From: Victivallales bacterium
GTDB taxonomy: Bacteria > Verrucomicrobiota > Lentisphaeria > Oligosphaerales > Oligosphaeraceae
NCBI GenBank assembly: GCA_017417585.1
Contig: JAFPYX010000025.1
Span: 62,001 to 126,000, forward strand
DNA: 64,000 nt
Direction: 5' to 3'
In this document: positions 25,326-34,737 of the stretch, in pieces
Layout of the letters: every line of letters starts with the position of its first letter
How positions within the stretch are numbered: position 1 is the stretch's first letter
Translations under genes and position numbers: made by a program
Notes under the pieces: generated by a model
Databases searched by the model: none
What the model was told of the DNA's origin: nothing
What the model saw: the letters and a program-made list of their open reading frames with translations, nothing else

Positions 25326-25997
25326 CTAGTGCAGGTTGAAATATTCGATGACCTTGATGATGGAGACGTCCACGCGGATTTCCTCGGTGAGCGGTTCGCG
25401 AGCGACGGTGACCTTGCACTTGTCGTTGGCGTCCTTCTCCAGATAGGGCGGCAGTTCGACGGTGCTGGATTTGGCGATCTGCGCGATCATCGGGGAGTGC
25501 TGTTCGTTGATGGTCAGCACATCGCCGGCCTTCAGGCGGCGGCTTGCGCGGTCGCAGACCTTGCCATTGACCAGGACATGGCGGTGGGAGACGATCTGGC
25601 GGGCGGCGAAGATCGTCGGGGCCAGGCCACTGCGGTATACCACGCTGCACAGGCGCAATTCGAGGTTGGCCAGCAGTTTGTCGCCGGGGTTGCCCAGGCC
25701 GCGCTTGGCGGTGCGATACATGAACAGCAACTGGTGGTCGGTCAGATAGTAGAAGGTCTTGAGCTTCTGCTTCTCGAGCAACATTTCACCATAGGTGGAG
25801 AGCTTGGCGCGGCGCTTGGTGGGGCCGTGCTGGCCGGGCGGATAAGCCTTTGCGGTGGAAGTGGCATCGCTGCCGCCACGAGTCTTGATGACGCGGCTGT
25901 TGGTCGGGCAATTCGGCATGCCCCACAGGCAGAAGCCGATACGGCGGCAGAGGGTGTGTTTCGGGCCGTGCGTGCCGCTCTGGTTGGTCTTGGACAT
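25326..25997 (-). CDS. rpsD: 30S ribosomal protein S4
   Basis: Primary 16S rRNA-binding protein. The 223 residues have an N-terminal segment with four cysteines (Cys17, 23, 30 region: LCRRIGFCLWGMPNC), a possible zinc site, then YGEMLLEKQKLK, the S4 RNA-binding domain (LELRLCSVVYRSGLAPTIFAARQIVSHRHVLVNGK) and a C-terminal extension. In most bacteria rpsD sits in the alpha operon between rpsK and rpoA; here it is a single-gene unit with its own promoter (TTGCAA/TATATT at 26129-26156) and terminator. The leader is about 130 nt long and could carry an autoregulatory S4 site. Confidence 0.96.
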   Translation of the reverse strand: MSKTNQSGTHGPKHTLCRRIGFCLWGMPNCPTNSRVIKTRGGSDATSTAKAYPPGQHGPTKRRAKLSTYGEMLLEKQKLKTFYYLTDHQLLFMYRTAKRGLGNPGDKLLANLELRLCSVVYRSGLAPTIFAARQIVSHRHVLVNGKVCDRASRRLKAGDVLTINEQHSPMIAQIAKSSTVELPPYLEKDANDKCKVTVAREPLTEEIRVDVSIIKVIEYFNLH

Positions 25998-26126
25998 TGG
26001 CTGTCTCCTATTCGTGCTCTCCGCAGCCTACAGTTGTTCACGGGCGCCGCCTATCAGTGAGATCTCGTATCCGCATCCCGGACAATCGGTCCGGACGGAG
26101 GCAGCTGAACTGTGCGGAAAAGTCCC

Positions 26127-26158
26127 TTAATATAAGGTCGGAACGCGGTTTTGCAAAT
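26127..26158 (-). promoter_or_regulatory. rpsD promoter
   Basis: On the minus strand TTGCAA (26151-26156) and TATATT (26129-26134) are 16 bp apart and are followed by AAG. This matches the SRP RNA promoter at 9000-9026 hexamer for hexamer. A leader of about 125 nt follows before the ATG. Confidence 0.65.
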
Positions 26159-26186
26159 CGGCTCCGCCGGAAAGAAGCCTTGCCTG

Positions 26187-27761
26187 CTAAGGCTTTCCAT
26201 CCAGATACCTGCGGATATATTTCAGACGCCGCGCACGGGTCTCGGCGACGAATTCCATTTCGGAGGCGACCATCTCCTCGACGCTCATTTCCAGGGCGCG
26301 GCGATGGTCGAGGAACCGCTTTGCCAGCGCCGCCATCGAGGTGAGTTCATGCAGGAAGTCCTCCCGCTGAACCTGGGCGAATTCCTCCTCGGAAAGGTGT
26401 TGTCGCAGGAAGTCCTCGTGGAGGATCCTTGCCAGGTGGCGGTACCGCCGGGCGACCTCCATTCCCAGCATTGGCGCACGGCGGTAGCTGGCGTAGAAAA
26501 TGGCGAGCTTGCGTACCACTACCTCGCGCTGCGCAACCGAGTCGAATTGCTGCCGTACCAGGTCGAGTTCATTGCAGATGAGCGTGAATGCGACCTGGTC
26601 GCCGAAAGTGAACTTCCGGATGGTCTCGACGGGGGTTCGGCCCTCCTTGAGATCATACAGGAATGCGCGGCGGATGATCTTCTGGGCGAGGGCGTTGATT
26701 TGCTCTTCCCATTCATTGAGCCCCTTTCCGATGATGCCGAGGAAGGCCATCGCGAGCTTGGCGGCGCCGTCCGGCTGGTTCAGCAGATGGTCGGCAAGGA
26801 GCAGAATCGGGATATAGGTTGTAGAGAGGGCATGGAGTTCGGAGCGCAGGGCGGTATTGACCCACGCCTCCTCGTCTTCAGGAATATTGCGGTCCAGCTG
26901 GATGAAGCGTTCGACGCCTTCGCCGAAGTTCTGGAGGGTGTTGGTGAGCCAGGCGAGCATCCGTTCGTCATCCATGCGCTCTCCTTCCACGAGCAGTTTC
27001 AGGTGTGCGAGAGAGGCGTTTCTTGGCTTGCCAATCTTCCCGGCCCATCCACGAAGGGCGACACGGCCGAGGATGCGGTCCGCGAAGCGGGTGACCAGCG
27101 GCCAATATTCCAGCAGGGCGCTGTCCGCGCACCAGGTGGTCAGCCATGTGATCATCCGCGGCGTGAAGGAACGCGCGGGCGAGAGGACGCGCAGGAGGTC
27201 TCGGATGACATCGGGCGCCAGGTCGCCCTGGTGCGCGTCCAGATAATCGGCGGCCCAGATTTCGAATTGCGCGGGGTCGAGGTTCCAGAGCGCCTCGAAA
27301 CCGATGCCGAATACGGTGTCCACCACCTCGATGCGTCGCCGGAAGGAGTCCGCGGCATTGGAGAGCGGTTCGGGGATTTCGGCGCGGTTGAGGATCTTGC
27401 AGTGGTCGAGCGCACCGTAGTCGGAGGTGGTATATGAGACAAGCGCGGTGGAGAAGCTCTGGAGGTTCTGTTCCGGAGCTCGGCTGGAGATTTCGCCGGC
27501 CTCGGCAAGCAGCCGCGCGGAGTTCTCCAAGGCGGCGAAATATTCTTTGAGGATGGCCTTGCCGACCCGTGCGGTGGGAGTCTGCTGATAGAGGTCAATC
27601 AGCCGCGTGACGACGGCGGCGACTTCCGGAAAGCACTCGCGCGGGCATTCGCGGGCCAGGGCGTTGATTTCGCGTTGCGCCAGCACGGAGATGTCCGGGT
27701 TGAGATCCTCGAAGCGTTCGAGGACGGCCAGCAATTTGGATTTGGCAGTGGCGTTGGACAT
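26187..27761 (-). CDS. Hypothetical helical protein, 524 residues
   Basis: Unrecognised. The protein appears entirely alpha-helical and soluble, without signal peptide or membrane segments. Hydrophobic heptad-like stretches run through it, and the C-terminal third (FTFGDQVAFTLICNELDLVRQQFDSVAQREVVVRKLAIFY to the end) is rich in Arg and Glu. No catalytic motif is visible. The N terminus, MSNATAKSKLLAVLERFEDLNPD, is chosen at the ATG 27761; an upstream extension of 11 residues lies in a palindromic repeat. It follows a metallophosphoesterase, an HD protein and cysS on the same strand, with a 91-bp gap carrying repeats. Overall fold could be HEAT- or TPR-like, which is a guess. Confidence 0.75.
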   Translation of the reverse strand: MSNATAKSKLLAVLERFEDLNPDISVLAQREINALARECPRECFPEVAAVVTRLIDLYQQTPTARVGKAILKEYFAALENSARLLAEAGEISSRAPEQNLQSFSTALVSYTTSDYGALDHCKILNRAEIPEPLSNAADSFRRRIEVVDTVFGIGFEALWNLDPAQFEIWAADYLDAHQGDLAPDVIRDLLRVLSPARSFTPRMITWLTTWCADSALLEYWPLVTRFADRILGRVALRGWAGKIGKPRNASLAHLKLLVEGERMDDERMLAWLTNTLQNFGEGVERFIQLDRNIPEDEEAWVNTALRSELHALSTTYIPILLLADHLLNQPDGAAKLAMAFLGIIGKGLNEWEEQINALAQKIIRRAFLYDLKEGRTPVETIRKFTFGDQVAFTLICNELDLVRQQFDSVAQREVVVRKLAIFYASYRRAPMLGMEVARRYRHLARILHEDFLRQHLSEEEFAQVQREDFLHELTSMAALAKRFLDHRRALEMSVEEMVASEMEFVAETRARRLKYIRRYLDGKP

Positions 27762-27852
27762 GGTTCTGCTCGCCCGAATGCGGGCGAGAACCAAGAGGCG
27801 GCACGGGCAGGTTTCAGACGCGGGACTTCAACCTCTCGCCTTTAACCTCTGT
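27762..27852. repeat. Palindrome and heptamer repeat between two genes
   Basis: CTCGCCCGCATTCGGGCGAG (palindromic, about 27772-27791) lies upstream of the 524-residue protein on the minus strand. Adjacent to the metallophosphoesterase stop, 27828-27850 reads AGAGGTTAAAGGCGAGAGGTT on the sense strand, in the stop-side orientation of the heptamer family. Confidence 0.7.
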
Positions 27853-28593
27853 TTATCTTCCGGCGGCGAGGCGGAGGCCGAAGCGGTCGGGAAGCCGTGC
27901 CATGTAGATCTTGTTCTGGGCGGTCTCGATGTCATAGGAGACGCGATGGAGCTCAAGACGGCGGGTTTCCAAAACGTAGGTCACCAGGCAGGAACGCGGG
28001 TCATGGTCGCGTGGCTGCCCGACGGAACCGACGTTGACCATCACCTTTTTGTCGTCCGGAACGGTATAGGTTCGGATGAAGTCCACAAACGGGAATTCCT
28101 GTCCGGGGAGGTCGATGCCGATGAGCGGCGAGTGGCTATGGCCGCAGAAAGCGAGCTGGCAGGGTTGTTGCGCGAAATTGTTCTTGAAGGAGATTTCATC
28201 CAGGCAGTAGCTCCACCGGTGTCTTGCGAAGGAGGCGTGGAGGCAGATGAGTCCGTCGATCACCTGGATCTGAGCGGGCTGGCTTCCAAGCCATTTGAGG
28301 TCGTCCAGGGAGAGCTGCGCCTGTGTCCATTCGATGGACTTCCGGATTTCAGGCCGGAGCTGGTCGATTTCCGGGTTCATGATCGTGGTGACGTACTCGT
28401 CGTGGTTGCCAAGGACGCACGGGATATCCCTCTCCCGTAGAGTCCTCACGCATTCGGCGGGATTGGCGCCGTATCCGACGACGTCACCAAGGCAGATGAT
28501 CTCGTCGCACTGGAGTTCGTCGCATTTGGCGAGGACGGCATTCAGAGCCTCGAGGTTGGAGTGAATGTCACTGAGAAAAGCGATCTTAGTCAT
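27853..28593 (-). CDS. Metallophosphoesterase (YfcE/calcineurin-like)
   Basis: A 246-residue soluble phosphoesterase with the full metal-binding set: SDIHSN (Asp8, His10), GDVVGYG (Asp36), GNHDE (Asn62, His63) and GHSHSP (His151, His153). It resembles the DUF2437/diadenosine-tetraphosphatase-like or phosphodiesterase branch seen in many bacteria. The substrate is not clear from sequence. It starts 18 nt after the HD-domain gene stop on the same strand, in a cysS-HD-phosphoesterase run. Confidence 0.9.
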   Translation of the reverse strand: MTKIAFLSDIHSNLEALNAVLAKCDELQCDEIICLGDVVGYGANPAECVRTLRERDIPCVLGNHDEYVTTIMNPEIDQLRPEIRKSIEWTQAQLSLDDLKWLGSQPAQIQVIDGLICLHASFARHRWSYCLDEISFKNNFAQQPCQLAFCGHSHSPLIGIDLPGQEFPFVDFIRTYTVPDDKKVMVNVGSVGQPRDHDPRSCLVTYVLETRRLELHRVSYDIETAQNKIYMARLPDRFGLRLAAGR

Positions 28594-28611
28594 GAGATCA
28601 AAGTCGTGTGG

Positions 28612-29274
28612 TCATGGCAGTGCGCATTCGCGGTCAAGCCGCGCGAAGAAGTCGCGCATGAATGCGAGCCGTTCGGTTCCGATCTGGCGTCCGGCGGCAG
28701 TCAGCAGACGACCGGGGACATTTTGGAGTTTGACAAGGAATTCGCGCAGCGCGGAGTCCTCGCGGCCGTAGGAGTTGCCAGCGAGGGCCTCTTGTGGAGT
28801 GTTATGGACGCGTGCGCCAGTCTTTCCGGCGAAATGAAAAGCTCGTGCAAGGCCGATGGCACCGAGCGAGTCGAGCTTGTCGGCATCGAAGAGGACCTTC
28901 GCCTCGATGGTGGCAGGGGCCTCTCCTGTGCGGTTGCGGAAACGGTGGGTTCGGATGCACGCAGAGACGTGCTGGCGGAAGGCATCGTCGCCAATGCCTT
29001 CGCGGGCAAGAATTTCAACGGCCTGGATCGCTCCGAGCGCAGCATGGTCGGTACGCCCCTGGTCAGCCATCTCTTGGGGCCTGGCGATGTCATGGAGGAT
29101 GGCAGCGGCGGCCACGACCTCCAAATCCGCGCCCTCCTGGGCACCCAGCCGCAAGGCAGTGCCCTTCACGCGGAGGGTGTGGTCCCAGTCGTGGCAGGAG
29201 CGGTCGGAGTCCAGTACGGATCGGGCAAGGGCGCTGAGCCGTTCCTCCGCCTCATTGGTAAGGAAGCGCGGCAT
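28612..29274 (-). CDS. HD-domain phosphohydrolase
   Basis: A 220-residue metal-dependent phosphohydrolase. The HD set is complete: HDWDHTLRV (His28, His32 region), ILHDIARP (His-Asp, near 61) and ADKLDSLG (Asp near 130). It is like the YedJ group of nucleotide or cyclic-nucleotide phosphohydrolases. The ATG overlaps the cysS stop codon (TGATG), so translation is coupled to cysS. A longer open frame upstream is in the wrong frame to be cysS and is not coding. Confidence 0.9.
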   Translation of the reverse strand: MPRFLTNEAEERLSALARSVLDSDRSCHDWDHTLRVKGTALRLGAQEGADLEVVAAAAILHDIARPQEMADQGRTDHAALGAIQAVEILAREGIGDDAFRQHVSACIRTHRFRNRTGEAPATIEAKVLFDADKLDSLGAIGLARAFHFAGKTGARVHNTPQEALAGNSYGREDSALREFLVKLQNVPGRLLTAAGRQIGTERLAFMRDFFARLDRECALP

Positions 29275-30683
29275 CACTTCTTGACGAACTGTGGGCCCTT
29301 TGGCGTGTCCTTGACCTCCCAGCCCAGCGCGGCAATCTGGTCGCGCAACTGGTCGGCGAGCGTCCAGTCCTTCGCCTTGCGGGCGGCGGTGCGCTGTTCG
29401 GCCAAAGAAACCACCTCGGCGGGGACGGCTTCGCCCGCGTCCGGCTCGATGACCGCGAGAATCTGGTCGATGGAAGCCAGCGCGGCAAGCATTGCCTTTG
29501 CGCCGGCGGCGTTGACCTGGCCGGCATCCATCGCGCGGTTGCCGTCCCTGATGAAATCGAAGAGGACACCGAGCCCTCCGGAGACATTCAGGTCCTCCTG
29601 GAGAGCCGAAAGGAATTTTGCGGCCGCCTCGCTGGCCAGGGCGGCAATCTCCGCGGGGGTCTCGCCTGCCGTTTCCACGGCCGCGAGGTCTTTCAGGCGG
29701 GCGGTAAAGGCGTCGATGCGCTGCAGGTTGCCGCGCGCCTCCTCCAGCGCCTGGAAGGAGAAGTTCAGGGACTGGCGGTAGTAAGTGCCGATCAGCACGT
29801 AGCGGATTTCGCGGCCGGTGTAGCCCTTTCCCAAAATGTCCTTGAGCGTGTAGAAATTGCCCAGGCTTTTGGACATCTTCTGCCCGTCCACCACCAGATG
29901 CGCGCAATGCATCCAGGTGTTGACGAACTTGCATCCGTTGGCGGCCTCGGACTGCGCGATTTCGTCCTCATGGTGTGGGAAGAGGTTGTCGATGCCCCCG
30001 CAGTGGAGGTCGAAGGTCTTTCCGAGGTATTTGGAGGACATTGCGGAGCACTCGATGTGCCATCCGGGGCGTCCGCGCCCCCAGGGGGAATCCCATCCCA
30101 CCTCGCCGTCCGCCTCGTCCCACGCCTTCCAGAGCGCGAAGTCGGCCATGGAGTCCTTGGCGTATTCGTCCATCTTGATGCGGACCCCGACGCGCATGGC
30201 GTCGCGGTCGATGTTGACGAGCTGGCCGTATTTCGGCCATTTTGCGATGGAGAAATAGACGGATTTGTCATCGGCCTGGTATGCAATCCCCTTGTCGAAG
30301 AGGGTCTGGATGAGCTGGATCATCTCCGGGATGGTCTCGGTGGCGGCGGGATAGACGTCGGCGGGGAGGATGCGGAGGGTCTTGATGTCGGCAAAGAAAG
30401 CGTCCTTGTATTTCTGGGTGAACTGCTGGAGGGGGAGCTTTTCGGCCTGCGAACCGCGGATGGTCTTGTCGTCCACGTCGGTGAGATTCATGACGTGCTT
30501 GACCTGGAGCCCGGAGGCCAGGAGGGTGCGCTTGAGGATGTCCTCGAAGGCATAGCAGCGGAAGTTGCCGATATGGGCATAGTTATAGACGGTGGGGCCG
30601 CAGGTGTACATCCCGACTTTGCCGGGCTGGATCGGCTGGAACTCGTCCACGCGGTGAGTTAATGAGTTATAGAAGTTCAGCAT
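29274..30683 (-). CDS. cysS: Cysteinyl-tRNA synthetase
   Basis: Class I synthetase that charges tRNA-Cys. The 469 residues show the zinc-binding start YTCGPTVYNYAHIGN (Cys28; HIGN is the HIGH equivalent), WHIECSAMSSKYLG, HHEDEIAQSE with the remaining zinc ligands, and KMSKSLGN near 268. The C-terminal DALR and anticodon-binding domains follow. The start is 6 nt after the stop of the membrane phosphoesterase gene, and the end overlaps the HD gene, making a compact operon. Confidence 0.97.
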   Translation of the reverse strand: MLNFYNSLTHRVDEFQPIQPGKVGMYTCGPTVYNYAHIGNFRCYAFEDILKRTLLASGLQVKHVMNLTDVDDKTIRGSQAEKLPLQQFTQKYKDAFFADIKTLRILPADVYPAATETIPEMIQLIQTLFDKGIAYQADDKSVYFSIAKWPKYGQLVNIDRDAMRVGVRIKMDEYAKDSMADFALWKAWDEADGEVGWDSPWGRGRPGWHIECSAMSSKYLGKTFDLHCGGIDNLFPHHEDEIAQSEAANGCKFVNTWMHCAHLVVDGQKMSKSLGNFYTLKDILGKGYTGREIRYVLIGTYYRQSLNFSFQALEEARGNLQRIDAFTARLKDLAAVETAGETPAEIAALASEAAAKFLSALQEDLNVSGGLGVLFDFIRDGNRAMDAGQVNAAGAKAMLAALASIDQILAVIEPDAGEAVPAEVVSLAEQRTAARKAKDWTLADQLRDQIAALGWEVKDTPKGPQFVKK

Positions 30684-30689
30684 AGACTC

Positions 30690-31925
30690 TTATTGACTGT
30701 GCAAGGTGATGAGGGTGATTTCCGGGGGGATGAGGAACCGGAAAGGCGGGCCCCAGAAACCGGTACCACGGCAAATATAAATGCGCAAGCGAGAATTGAC
30801 GGAGTACCAGAGATGAGTTCGGAAATCATGGAAGGCGTTCGTGACGAGATTGAAGGGGAAGAGCTGCCCGCCGTGGGTATGTCCGCAGAGCATCAGGTCG
30901 TAGTTTTCGGGTAGTTTGTCCGCGCCGAAAGGCTGATGGCGTAGAAGGATGGTGACGCCTTCTTCGGAGACCTCGGGGAGTTCGGAGCATTTCGCCCATG
31001 CCTCGTCCATGGTGGAGACATCGGGGTCGTCTCCATTCTCGGAGATGGCTGGCACTTTCACGAATTGCTTCGCGAACCAACATGCGGGATCGTCGGAGCC
31101 CGCGATCCGGAGCCACGGATGGATTTCGGCGAGGGTGTGCTTGACGCGTTGCCCCAGTAGCGTGAGATCCGCCTGTTCATGGGCGTCGCGGGCGTGATGC
31201 CACTCGGCGTATCCATCGTGGTTGCCGAAGACGGCGTATTTGCCGTCCGGCGCGTTCCATCCTTTGACGCGCTGGAGCTGCCCGGCGATATCCCCATGGT
31301 GGGGTCCGTCCAGGAAATCGCCCGCATGGAGGATGAGGTCTGGCTTTTCGGCGGCGAGCGCCGCGTCCACGGCGTCCAGGATGGTGTGGTATTTCCCCTG
31401 GGTGAGATGGAGGTCGCTGAGCAGCAGGATCTTGTAGCCGTCGGCGTCGGCGGGGACGCCCGGCAGGGTCAAATCGTAGTGCGCAACTATCGGGTGCCTT
31501 GCCTGAAGGTTCCCGATGATGGCGGCCAGGAGCGTGAATGCCAGCGAGAGGAACATCACGTTTCGTGGACGAAGTATCGCCTTCGCCAGTGGCGTCGCAG
31601 GGTGCCCGAGGAATTTCGGGAGCGACGCGGCCAGGTTCCAGAGATCCAGCGCAAGCGCGGCGGTTCCGAACCACAATATCAGAACCATCCAGGAGAAACT
31701 GACCACCATCATGGCGCGGCCGAAGGGGCTGGTGGAGGCGAAGAGATGACGGCCTAGCAGCAACGGCCCCCAGTTCAGCACGATGACTGCCAGCAGCAAC
31801 GCCATGCGCCAGACGCGCGGATGTCCGCTCTGCATGCAGTCCAAGAGTCCGCTTTGCAAATGCCACCACACCAGTCCGGTGAAGCAGATGAGTCCGGTCG
31901 AGAAGATGAACATATATAGCGTCAT
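30690..31925 (-). CDS. Membrane-anchored metallophosphoesterase (YkuE/YaeI-like)
   Basis: A 411-residue protein with four N-terminal membrane helices (about 3-22, 40-58, 70-95, 120-140) and a calcineurin-like domain: SDLHLTQGK (Asp, His), HAGDFLD, GNHDGY and CGHTHGGQLFPF. Relatives hydrolyse UDP-diacylglucosamine or unknown phosphodiesters at the membrane. The catalytic domain should face the periplasm if the helices number four with the N terminus inside, but this is not certain. A single TTTAACC heptamer-like unit lies 15 nt before its ATG. Confidence 0.88.
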   Translation of the reverse strand: MTLYMFIFSTGLICFTGLVWWHLQSGLLDCMQSGHPRVWRMALLLAVIVLNWGPLLLGRHLFASTSPFGRAMMVVSFSWMVLILWFGTAALALDLWNLAASLPKFLGHPATPLAKAILRPRNVMFLSLAFTLLAAIIGNLQARHPIVAHYDLTLPGVPADADGYKILLLSDLHLTQGKYHTILDAVDAALAAEKPDLILHAGDFLDGPHHGDIAGQLQRVKGWNAPDGKYAVFGNHDGYAEWHHARDAHEQADLTLLGQRVKHTLAEIHPWLRIAGSDDPACWFAKQFVKVPAISENGDDPDVSTMDEAWAKCSELPEVSEEGVTILLRHQPFGADKLPENYDLMLCGHTHGGQLFPFNLVTNAFHDFRTHLWYSVNSRLRIYICRGTGFWGPPFRFLIPPEITLITLHSQ

Positions 31926-32057
31926 CTCGGGGAGAAGGTTAAAGCCATTGAAGTGGGGAGTCCACGCAACACAGGAAGCCCAGAAAAAGTCCTACTGCTA
32001 CCAACCATGGCAGGATGGCAATCAAGAACTTGGCTTTTGTGTTAGCATCTTCAAGGA

Positions 32058-32672
32058 TCACACCTCCAGGCATTCGGCACGAGCAAGTTCGCCACGTGTC
32101 CATTCCCAAAGCGCATCCCAGGTCTCAGCGGGCAGTCCGGGGAAGTCACCGCCCTGGGCCATCTGAAGCAGCAATTCGCACTGAGCCGCCTCGGTGGAGG
32201 AGAGGCGTGTGGCATTGAGCAAGCCGGCCTCGTGGAGGTAAGTCAAGGCCAATCCGGTAAGGACCGCATGCGGGCAAGGCCGCCCGCCTGTCAATCGGAT
32301 GAAGGCCACTCGCAGCGCGGTGAAGTACTGCGGCATCGCGATGTGCGCCATGAGATTCGCCAGCGTGAATTGGGAAATCCAGCAGGCGGCATTGTAGGCG
32401 TCCTGCTTGGCGGCGACGCCGCAGTAATCCGCCACGAGCTCGATGTTGCTGGCATAGCAGAGTTCCGAGGCGCTCTGGCGGTAGTCCAGGCGAACCAGCT
32501 GAAAAAGGTCCAGATGCGCGTAAGAGCGCCGGCTGGTTGACGAGGGGCGCCGAACGAAGAAGGACATCCGGCCCTGGTCTGGGGAGATCCCCGCCACGAT
32601 CAGTGCGTGTTCCTGGTAGGGTGTCTTGCGCAATGCCAAGAAGTCCGTGGACTGGCCGGGGGGAGGGGTCAT
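32058..32672 (-). CDS. recO: RecO-like DNA repair protein (divergent)
   Basis: The 204 residues begin with an OB-fold-like pattern typical of RecO: FLALRKTPYQEHALIVAGISPDQGRMSFFVRR, then SSTSRRSYAHLDLFQLVRLDYRQSASELCYASNIELV. A helical C-terminal domain follows. RecO with RecR loads RecA, and recR is present at 11 kb. The zinc-binding cysteine cluster of many RecO proteins is not visible, and the sequence is diverged, so the name is tentative. The gene starts 30 nt after the stop of the preceding membrane-protein gene. Confidence 0.65.
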   Translation of the reverse strand: MTPPPGQSTDFLALRKTPYQEHALIVAGISPDQGRMSFFVRRPSSTSRRSYAHLDLFQLVRLDYRQSASELCYASNIELVADYCGVAAKQDAYNAACWISQFTLANLMAHIAMPQYFTALRVAFIRLTGGRPCPHAVLTGLALTYLHEAGLLNATRLSSTEAAQCELLLQMAQGGDFPGLPAETWDALWEWTRGELARAECLEV

Positions 32673-32702
32673 GGAGTCATTCGCAAGGGAACGGTTGGCG
32701 TT

Positions 32703-33359
32703 TCATTCAAAAACGACCCGGTGCCGTGTAGAAGCCGGTGCCCCCGAAGTGGGAATGATGAGCAGAATCGCCAACGCCAGCCCGCCATGTGCCAGCCCGG
32801 CCAGGATGAAGACGGTCAAAAGGCCATTGATGCCTTTAAGCAGTGCGTCCACCTGCTCCTCGAGCTTGTCGGCGTTGATGTTCAAAAGTAGCACGGTCTT
32901 GTCGATGGAGTCGATGAGCTTGTCATGGTTTTCCTCCGTGTAGCCGGAGAGGGATTTTTCGGCGGCGTCCAGCGAGCGGGAGAACTGCGGGAGGAAATCT
33001 CGCAGGTCGCGTGCAATCTCCTCCATGGCTCCGAATGGCTTCATGTTTCCCACCAGGGGAATCTCGATGGCGGTGAGCTTTTCCAGGTCATCCGCCGCCC
33101 GCTGGGCGTCCCGGAAGATCTGGGCGCTTTTTTTCAGGGTGAGTGCATAGACGGGGATCTGGCTGCCGGTGACATCGATTTCATCCCTTACGGAATCCAG
33201 GGCATCGGCATAGGTCCTCATGGTGGTTTCCAGGGCCTTAACCTGGCTTTGTGAGACCAGGCGGTCCGTGATGCTCATGAGAAATGCGCAGCAGGCAATG
33301 CATGCAATACTGAAGAGCAGCGAAAAGGCACACAGGAAGATGGCGATTTTACGACGCAT
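32703..33359 (-). CDS. Hypothetical protein with two membrane helices and coiled coil
   Basis: Unrecognised. The 218 residues have a membrane helix at about 5-27, a long helical, probably coiled-coil region (30-170) rich in Asp, Glu, Leu and Lys, and a second helix at about 178-200. The layout recalls periplasmic sensor domains of methyl-accepting proteins or laminin-like scaffolds, but no signalling domain follows. It lies between an exported unknown and the recO-like gene on the same strand. Confidence 0.75.
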   Translation of the reverse strand: MRRKIAIFLCAFSLLFSIACIACCAFLMSITDRLVSQSQVKALETTMRTYADALDSVRDEIDVTGSQIPVYALTLKKSAQIFRDAQRAADDLEKLTAIEIPLVGNMKPFGAMEEIARDLRDFLPQFSRSLDAAEKSLSGYTEENHDKLIDSIDKTVLLLNINADKLEEQVDALLKGINGLLTVFILAGLAHGGLALAILLIIPTSGAPASTRHRVVFE

Positions 33360-33411
33360 GGGAAAAAGGAAAAAGACTGGTGTTTTCTAAGTTGATCAAA
33401 AAGGGATTGCT

Positions 33412-34695
33412 TTATTCCGGGAAGCCGGCCGCGCGGTCAAGGGGCTTTCGGAGGTTTCGCCGATGTTCCAGGATGGCCTGCCAATTGGCGGCACGAAATG
33501 AGTCAACGGGGCCGAGGGTGTTTTCGGCCTCGTTCAACATGGTGGTGATGCGTTGCTGAAGCGATTCTGCATTCTCCAATGCCTTTTTGGCATTCGTGAA
33601 GCGCTTCTGGAAGGTTTTGATGTCATTTTGGCGAAGGGCATCCAACGCCGCGATGTACAAATCCAACGTCTCGTGGTAAATCGGAGGGGAATTCAATTTG
33701 AGTTTCATGAGGTCCATTTGCACGCCGTCCAGGGTGAAGAGGTCCAGCGGGCGGTTCTTGAGCATCGCGGGCAATTCCTCTATGGAGACAGTGCGCATGG
33801 TCTGAGTTCCACCCATTTCCAGTACAGAGATTGTCAGCAGTTTCTTCAGTCGGTCGGCGATGCCTGTGGAGGAGTCGGGTATCATGCCCTGCCGTGCATA
33901 GGCGGGTACATTGGCGACGTACCATTCCTGAAGTTTGCCCTCCGGAACATCCAGGAGTTGGCTTAGTGCTGCGGAAGTGCCGAGATTCTCCTTGCATTCC
34001 AGACGCCACCACTCCAAAAGAAATGGTTGCCCCTGGCGACTCTTGGTGCTCTGGAGGAAACTGAAAAGCAAGTCGCAATGGACTAAATATAACCGATATA
34101 ATAGACGGGAATTGGCAGACGGGACTTCCGTGAACAATCGGACCACGTCAGGAAAGGCGCCCATGGCGAATTGCCGCCGCGGGATGCGGTAGTCTTTTTG
34201 ATAAAGGCCCGTGGTGCCTTTGCCGTCATAGACGATGCGGTTGGCCAACGCGGCGGCAATGAAATTCACCGAGCAAGGTGCCGGGCCTCGTTTCAGTCCC
34301 AGGCGCTCCCGCAGTTGACGCATCAGAAGTCCCTGGAGGATTTTGACCACGGAGGCCTCCAGGGGGGCGGAACTTTGCAACGGCACGTCCCAGGTCTTGA
34401 AGTCACTCTCGGAAAACGAGATGTCCATCGCATAGAAATTCAGCCGATGAGCGGGCGTGCGGTTGTCGTTGAAAAGCTCGTCGACCTCATGGGCGCAGAG
34501 GCGGGTGAGCATCGTCAGGTTTTGGACATCGGTTTCGACCATGCCGAAGATGTCCAGTTTCTCAGCAGGGAGATATTGGTGGAAGCCGACCTCCTCGCCC
34601 AATAGGCTGGACAGGGAAGGGGGCGATTCCGCCAAGGCATACGGCAGATCCGCCAGCAAAAGCGCTCCTAGGATGATGCAGAGCGTTCTTTTCAC
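33412..34695 (-). CDS. Hypothetical exported protein, 427 residues
   Basis: Unrecognised. A signal peptide is present (MKRTLCIILGALLLADLPYALA, start GTG). The mature part is mostly helical with four cysteines. FAMGAFPDVVRLFTEVPSANSRLLYRLYLVHCDLLFSFL and PFLLEWWRLECKENLGTSAALSQLLDVPEGKLQEWY resemble the look of peptidase-like substrate domains but have no HExxH or serine motif. It follows purE by 42 nt on the same strand, and the next gene is a two-helix membrane protein. Confidence 0.78.
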   Translation of the reverse strand: MKRTLCIILGALLLADLPYALAESPPSLSSLLGEEVGFHQYLPAEKLDIFGMVETDVQNLTMLTRLCAHEVDELFNDNRTPAHRLNFYAMDISFSESDFKTWDVPLQSSAPLEASVVKILQGLLMRQLRERLGLKRGPAPCSVNFIAAALANRIVYDGKGTTGLYQKDYRIPRRQFAMGAFPDVVRLFTEVPSANSRLLYRLYLVHCDLLFSFLQSTKSRQGQPFLLEWWRLECKENLGTSAALSQLLDVPEGKLQEWYVANVPAYARQGMIPDSSTGIADRLKKLLTISVLEMGGTQTMRTVSIEELPAMLKNRPLDLFTLDGVQMDLMKLKLNSPPIYHETLDLYIAALDALRQNDIKTFQKRFTNAKKALENAESLQQRITTMLNEAENTLGPVDSFRAANWQAILEHRRNLRKPLDRAAGFPE

Positions 34696-34737
34696 GGGGT
34701 ACTTCTCAGAAAAGTCTTTGAGGTAGCGCCTCCTCCA

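Noticed and set aside
28612..29934. 440-residue version of the HD protein
   Set aside because: The N-terminal half is cysS in another frame; the coupled ATG at 29274 gives a normal HD protein.
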